From Croceibacterium_A sp044506565 (GTDB lineage Bacteria; Pseudomonadota; Alphaproteobacteria; Sphingomonadales; Sphingomonadaceae): 64,000 nt of DNA. The stretch spans positions 16,739-80,738 of the forward strand of contig JBIQKN010000003.1 in assembly GCA_044506565.1 (NCBI GenBank), written 5' to 3'. How positions within the stretch are numbered: position 1 is the first letter of the stretch; the number at the start of each line of letters is the position of its first letter. Of this stretch, positions 60,439 through 64,000 are shown in pieces. Below the pieces are notes generated by a model, which was not told where the DNA came from, ran no database searches, and saw only the letters and a program-made list of their open reading frames with translations. A program made the translations under genes and the position numbers.

Positions 60439-62445
60439 ATGCCTAAAGTCACCGTAGACGGTCAGGAAATCGAGGTCCCCAACGGGGCCACCGTGCTGCA
60501 GGCCTGCGAGCTGGCCGGCAAGGAGATTCCGCGCTTCTGCTATCACGAGCGGCTGAGCATCGCCGGCAACTGCCGGATGTGCCTGGTCGAGGTGAAGCCC
60601 GGGCCGCCGAAGCCGCAGGCGAGCTGCGCGCTGCCGGCTGCCGACGGCCAGGAAATCCGCACCGACAGCCCGATGGTCAAGGCCGCGCGCGAGGGGGTGA
60701 TGGAGTTCCTGCTGATCAACCACCCGCTCGACTGCCCGATCTGCGACCAGGGCGGCGAATGCGACCTGCAAGATCAGGCGATCGCCTACGGCCGCGGCGC
60801 CTCGCGCTACGAGGAAAACAAGCGCGCGGTGACCGAGAAGTACATGGGTCCGCTGATCAAGACGATCATGACCCGCTGCATCCACTGCACCCGCTGCGTG
60901 CGCTTCTCCGAGGAGATCGCCGGAGTCGACGAGATCGGCGCGCTCTACCGCGGCGAGGACATGCAGATCACCACCTACCTCGAGCAGGCGGCCAAGCACG
61001 AGCTCAGCGCCAACGTGATCGACCTGTGCCCGGTCGGGGCGCTGACCAGCGCGCCCTACGCCTTCGAGGCGCGGCCGTGGGAGCTCAAGAAGACGCTCGG
61101 CATCGACGTCAGCGACGCGATGGGCTCGAACATCCGCGTCGACAGCCGCGGGCGCGAGGTCATGCGCGTGCTCCCGCGCAACAACGACGACGTCAACGAG
61201 GAGTGGCTCAGCGACAAGGCGCGCTACCAGGTCGAGGGGCTGACGCGGCGCCGGCTCGACAAGGTATGGATCCGCAAGAAGGGCAAGCTCGAGCAGGCGA
61301 GCTGGAGCGAGGCGTTCGCGGCAATCGCCAAGGCGAAGCCCGGTGCGAGCATTGCCGCGGTCGCAGGCGATCTCGTCGACTGCGAGACGATGTTCGCGGC
61401 CAAGGCGCTGCTGCGCGCGATGGGCTCGAGCCTGATCGAGAGCCGCCAGGGCGGAATGGCCTATCCGGTCGAAAACCTCGCGGCGGTCAATTTCAACTCG
61501 ACCTTCGCCGGGATCGAGGAGGCCGACGCGGTCCTCATCGTCGGCAGCCACGTGCGCTGGGAAGCGCCGCTGCTCAACGTGCGGCTGCGCAAGGCCGCCA
61601 AGCGCGGGGCGAAGGTGTTCGTCGTCGGGCCGCACTGGGACCCGACTTATCCGGCCGAGTTCCTCGGCGACGACGCGGCGGTGCTCGGCAATCTGCCGGC
61701 GCACGTGAGCGAAGCGATGGCGAAGGCCGATCGGCCGGCGGTGATCGTCGGCGCGGGCGGCCTGGTCGCGGGAGCGCTCGGCCCGGCGTTGGCTCTCGCC
61801 GAGCAGTGGAAGCTGGTCCGCGACGGGTGGAACGGCTTCAACGTGCTGCACCTCGCGGCGTCGCGGATGGGCTCGCTGATGCTCGGCTTCGCGCAGAGCG
61901 GCGGTATGGCCAACCTCGTCGCGGCCAAGCCCAAGGTGCTGCTGTCGCTCGGCGCGGACGAGATGGACTACGGGCCGTTCGAGAGCGCGCTCAAGGTCTA
62001 CATCGGTCACCACGGCGACAAGGGCGCGCACGCGGCGGACGTGATCCTGCCGGCGAGCGCCTACACCGAGAAGGCGGGAACCTATGTCAACGCCGAGGGC
62101 CGCGTGCAGTTCGCCGACAAGGCGGTGTTCGCTCCGGGCGATGCCCGCGAGGACTGGACGATCCTGCGCGCTCTGGCCGATGCCTTCGGCGTGTCGGTTG
62201 GCTTCGACAGCTTCGACGAGCTGCGCGCGGCGATGATCGCCGAAGCGCCGGCGCTCGGCCGTGAAGGGCTGGCCGATTACGGCGCGCTGCCCAAGGCCGA
62301 CGCGAAGGCCGAGGCCAAGGGCAGGATCGCCTACCCGATCAAGGACTTCTACCTGACCAACCCGATCGCCCGTGCGGCGCCGACGATGCAGCGCTGCTCG
62401 GCGGAACTGCTCCACGGCGAAGACCTGGCGGAGGCGGCGGAATGA
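60439..62445 (+). CDS. nuoG: NADH-quinone oxidoreductase subunit G
   Basis: 668 residues. N-terminal [2Fe-2S] ligands CYHERLSIAGNCRMCLVE, then DCPICDQGGECDLQDQ with a histidine-and-cysteine ligated cluster, and CIHCTRCVRF for a further [4Fe-4S] cluster. The remainder is the molybdopterin-oxidoreductase-like domain (IDVSDAMGSNIRVDSRGREVMRVLP, SLGADEMDYGPFESALKVYIGHHGDKGAHAADVILPAS). It is the largest peripheral-arm subunit. A palindromic repeat element follows before nuoH. Confidence 0.96.
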   Translation: MPKVTVDGQEIEVPNGATVLQACELAGKEIPRFCYHERLSIAGNCRMCLVEVKPGPPKPQASCALPAADGQEIRTDSPMVKAAREGVMEFLLINHPLDCPICDQGGECDLQDQAIAYGRGASRYEENKRAVTEKYMGPLIKTIMTRCIHCTRCVRFSEEIAGVDEIGALYRGEDMQITTYLEQAAKHELSANVIDLCPVGALTSAPYAFEARPWELKKTLGIDVSDAMGSNIRVDSRGREVMRVLPRNNDDVNEEWLSDKARYQVEGLTRRRLDKVWIRKKGKLEQASWSEAFAAIAKAKPGASIAAVAGDLVDCETMFAAKALLRAMGSSLIESRQGGMAYPVENLAAVNFNSTFAGIEEADAVLIVGSHVRWEAPLLNVRLRKAAKRGAKVFVVGPHWDPTYPAEFLGDDAAVLGNLPAHVSEAMAKADRPAVIVGAGGLVAGALGPALALAEQWKLVRDGWNGFNVLHLAASRMGSLMLGFAQSGGMANLVAAKPKVLLSLGADEMDYGPFESALKVYIGHHGDKGAHAADVILPASAYTEKAGTYVNAEGRVQFADKAVFAPGDAREDWTILRALADAFGVSVGFDSFDELRAAMIAEAPALGREGLADYGALPKADAKAEAKGRIAYPIKDFYLTNPIARAAPTMQRCSAELLHGEDLAEAAE

Positions 62446-62458
62446 ACCGGCGCGAGAT

Positions 62459-62552
62459 GCAATTAAATAGGGACTGTCCCTATTTTTCGACCGGCGCCGC
62501 AGTGCCCGGGCGCCGCGCGCGCCTGAAAGAGGGACAGTCCCTATTTAATTGC
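62459..62552. repeat. RAYT/REP-type inverted repeat between nuoG and nuoH
   Basis: GCAATTAAATAGGGACTGTC (62459-62478, then CCT) is the exact inverse of AGGGACAGTCCCTATTTAAT (62530-62549, then TGC). Each arm contains the internal palindrome AGGGACTGTCCCT. The 48-base spacer is GC-rich. Arms of this type are typical of elements moved by REP-associated tyrosine transposases, but none is present here. It ends 14 bases before the nuoH start, just upstream of GAGGGACG. Confidence 0.88.
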
Positions 62553-62566
62553 GCGAGGGACGGCCG

Positions 62567-63619
62567 ATGACTGCCTGGTTTCAATCGCTCGGCATGACCT
62601 ACGAATGGGCGTGGTTCGTCGCGACCATCTCCGGCATCCTGCTGATCGCGCTGCCGCTGATGCTGGCGGTGGCGATGATCATCTACGCCGACCGCAAGAT
62701 CTGGGCGGCGATGGCGCTGCGGCGCGGCCCGAACGTGGTCGGCCCGTTCGGCCTGCTGCAGAGCTTCGCCGACGGCCTCAAGGTGTTCCTGCAGGAAACC
62801 ATCATCCCCTCGGCGTCGAACAAGGGCATCTTCCTGATCGCGCCGATCATCACCTTCACCGTCGCGCTGATGGCCTGGGCGGTGATCCCGTTCAATTCGG
62901 GCGCGGTGCTCGCCGACATCAACGTCGGCCTGCTGTACATCCTCGCGATCAGCTCGCTCGGGGTCTACGGCGTGGTCATGTCGGGCTGGGCTTCGAACTC
63001 GAAGTACCCGTTCTTCAGTGCAATGCGCGCCGCAGCTCAAATGATCTCGTACGAGGTCTCGATCGGCTTCATCCTGATCTGCGTGGTGCTGTGGGCCGGC
63101 AGCTTCAACCTCAACGCGATCATCGAGGCGCAGCGCGGGCACGGGCTCGGCCTGGTCAACGGGTTCTTCTTCAACCTGCTGCTGTTCCCGATGTGGGTCG
63201 TGTTCCTGATCTCCTCGCTGGCCGAGACCGCGCGCGCGCCGTTCGACCTGACCGAGGCGGAATCGGAGCTCGTCGCCGGCTACCAGACCGAATACTCGTC
63301 GATGAGCTTCGCGCTCTTCTGGCTTGGCGAGTACGCCAACGTGCTGCTGATGTGCGCGCTCAACGCGATCCTGTTCTTCGGCGGCTGGCTGCCCCCGCTC
63401 GACTGGGAGCCGCTGTACTGGATCCCGGGCTGGATCTGGTTCTTCGCCAAGATCTTCCTGTTCTTCTTCATCTTCAGCTGGGTCAAGGCGACCGTGCCGC
63501 GGTTCCGCTATGACCAGCTCATGCGCCTCGGCTGGAAGGTGTTCCTGCCGCTCAGTCTGGTGTTCGTGGTGCTCGTCTCCGGCTGGCTGATGTTTACCCG
63601 TTACGGAGTGCCGGCATGA
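62567..63619 (+). CDS. nuoH: NADH-quinone oxidoreductase subunit H
   Basis: 350 residues from the ATG at 62567. About eight membrane helices with the ubiquinone-site signature ADRKIWAAMALRRGPNVVGPFGLLQSFADGLK and a late ETARAPFDLTEAESELVAGYQTEYSSM. It is the membrane subunit that lies next to the quinone channel. Its stop overlaps the start of nuoI (ATGA). Confidence 0.97.
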   Translation: MTAWFQSLGMTYEWAWFVATISGILLIALPLMLAVAMIIYADRKIWAAMALRRGPNVVGPFGLLQSFADGLKVFLQETIIPSASNKGIFLIAPIITFTVALMAWAVIPFNSGAVLADINVGLLYILAISSLGVYGVVMSGWASNSKYPFFSAMRAAAQMISYEVSIGFILICVVLWAGSFNLNAIIEAQRGHGLGLVNGFFFNLLLFPMWVVFLISSLAETARAPFDLTEAESELVAGYQTEYSSMSFALFWLGEYANVLLMCALNAILFFGGWLPPLDWEPLYWIPGWIWFFAKIFLFFFIFSWVKATVPRFRYDQLMRLGWKVFLPLSLVFVVLVSGWLMFTRYGVPA

Positions 63620-64000
63620 CCGTCGCCCAGCTCATCAAGTCGTTCACGCTGTGGGAGTTCATCCAGGCGCACTGGCTGACGTTGAAGTACTTCTTCAAGC
63701 CCAAGGCGACGATCAACTACCCGTACGAGAAGAACCCGCTCAGCCCGCGGTTCCGCGGCGAGCACGCGCTGCGTCGCTATCCGAACGGCGAAGAGCGCTG
63801 CATCGCCTGCAAGCTGTGCGAGGCGATCTGCCCGGCGCAGGCGATCACGATCGAGGCCGAGCCGCGTGAGGACGGCAGCCGCCGGACCACGCGCTACGAC
63901 ATCGACATGACGAAGTGCATCTACTGCGGCTTCTGCCAGGAGGCATGCCCGGTCGATGCGATCGTCGAAGGGCCGAACCTCGACTACTCCACGGAGACGC
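63616..64000 (+). CDS. nuoI: NADH-quinone oxidoreductase subunit I, N-terminal part
   Basis: About 128 residues are visible before the window ends. Two ferredoxin-type motifs, CIACKLCEAICPAQA and CIYCGFCQEACPVDA, hold the N6a and N6b [4Fe-4S] clusters. The start overlaps nuoH by four bases. The C-terminal portion is outside the window. It conducts electrons within the peripheral arm toward nuoB. Confidence 0.95.
   Translation, partial: MTVAQLIKSFTLWEFIQAHWLTLKYFFKPKATINYPYEKNPLSPRFRGEHALRRYPNGEERCIACKLCEAICPAQAITIEAEPREDGSRRTTRYDIDMTKCIYCGFCQEACPVDAIVEGPNLDYSTET

Noticed and set aside
62459..62552. Terminal inverted repeats of an insertion sequence
   Set aside because: The space between the arms is only 48 bases and holds no transposase gene, so a REP-type element is the better call.

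Overview
The window is a GC-rich, densely packed stretch of alphaproteobacterial chromosome. The best fit is the order Sphingomonadales (Erythrobacteraceae or Sphingomonadaceae type). The evidence is a complete exosortase-A (XrtA) exopolysaccharide locus, palindromic repeats whose translation contains RPELVEGR, an ISPYDSSARRHTSF-type release factor 2, an RNase E with a long charged insert, and a nuo operon with sphingomonad-style extras. I assign the order, not a species. I found no tRNA or rRNA gene, CRISPR array, prophage or insertion sequence with a transposase.

Layout. 1-5.8 kb holds housekeeping genes on the plus strand: the end of ispE, N-formylglutamate amidohydrolase, ilvD, a small lipoprotein, nnr and an RlmD-type RNA methyltransferase, many overlapping by a few bases. 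5.8-23.8 kb is the XrtA locus. Three minus-strand genes (a fused double hydrolase, an acyl carrier protein, a BioF2-type acyltransferase) diverge from twelve plus-strand genes (acyl ligase, PLP decarboxylase, export lipoprotein, chain-length protein, tyrosine autokinase, outer-membrane protein, ATPase, polysaccharide deacetylase, FemAB protein, glycosyltransferase, exosortase, amidotransferase). Together they should make and export a polysaccharide and process PEP-CTERM proteins, but no PEP-CTERM substrate is encoded here. An RpfF-like (DSF synthase) gene follows directly.

24.9-31 kb carries zapE, a GFA-family gene and sdhB on the minus strand. Facing away from them are a stress-type SRPBCC/zinc-alcohol-dehydrogenase pair and a DGPF protein with its ECF42-type sigma factor. 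31-34.3 kb holds a small uncharacterised cluster (ATP-grasp ligase interrupted by a 100-N assembly gap, fold-type-I PLP enzyme, nucleotidyltransferase). 34.3-41.5 kb holds RNase E diverging from an amidase, PBP1A and an exported peroxiredoxin. 41.7-53.4 kb is mixed: prfB, a secreted beta-propeller protein, lipoproteins, a nitronate-monooxygenase-like enzyme, an ammonium transporter, an SH3 protein, a thiolase and a secreted propeller-like protein.

53.5-64 kb is the respiratory complex I operon nuoABCDEFGHI, cut at nuoI. It is interspersed with a cupin gene, two tiny membrane-protein genes, a secreted protein of unknown function and two palindromic repeat elements. The most unusual points are a palindromic repeat serving as the coding linker between two fused exosortase-associated hydrolases, the short exosortase without an EpsI domain, the DSF-synthase-like gene beside the locus, an ECF42-like promoter before the DGPF/sigma pair, and the non-nuo passengers in the complex I operon.
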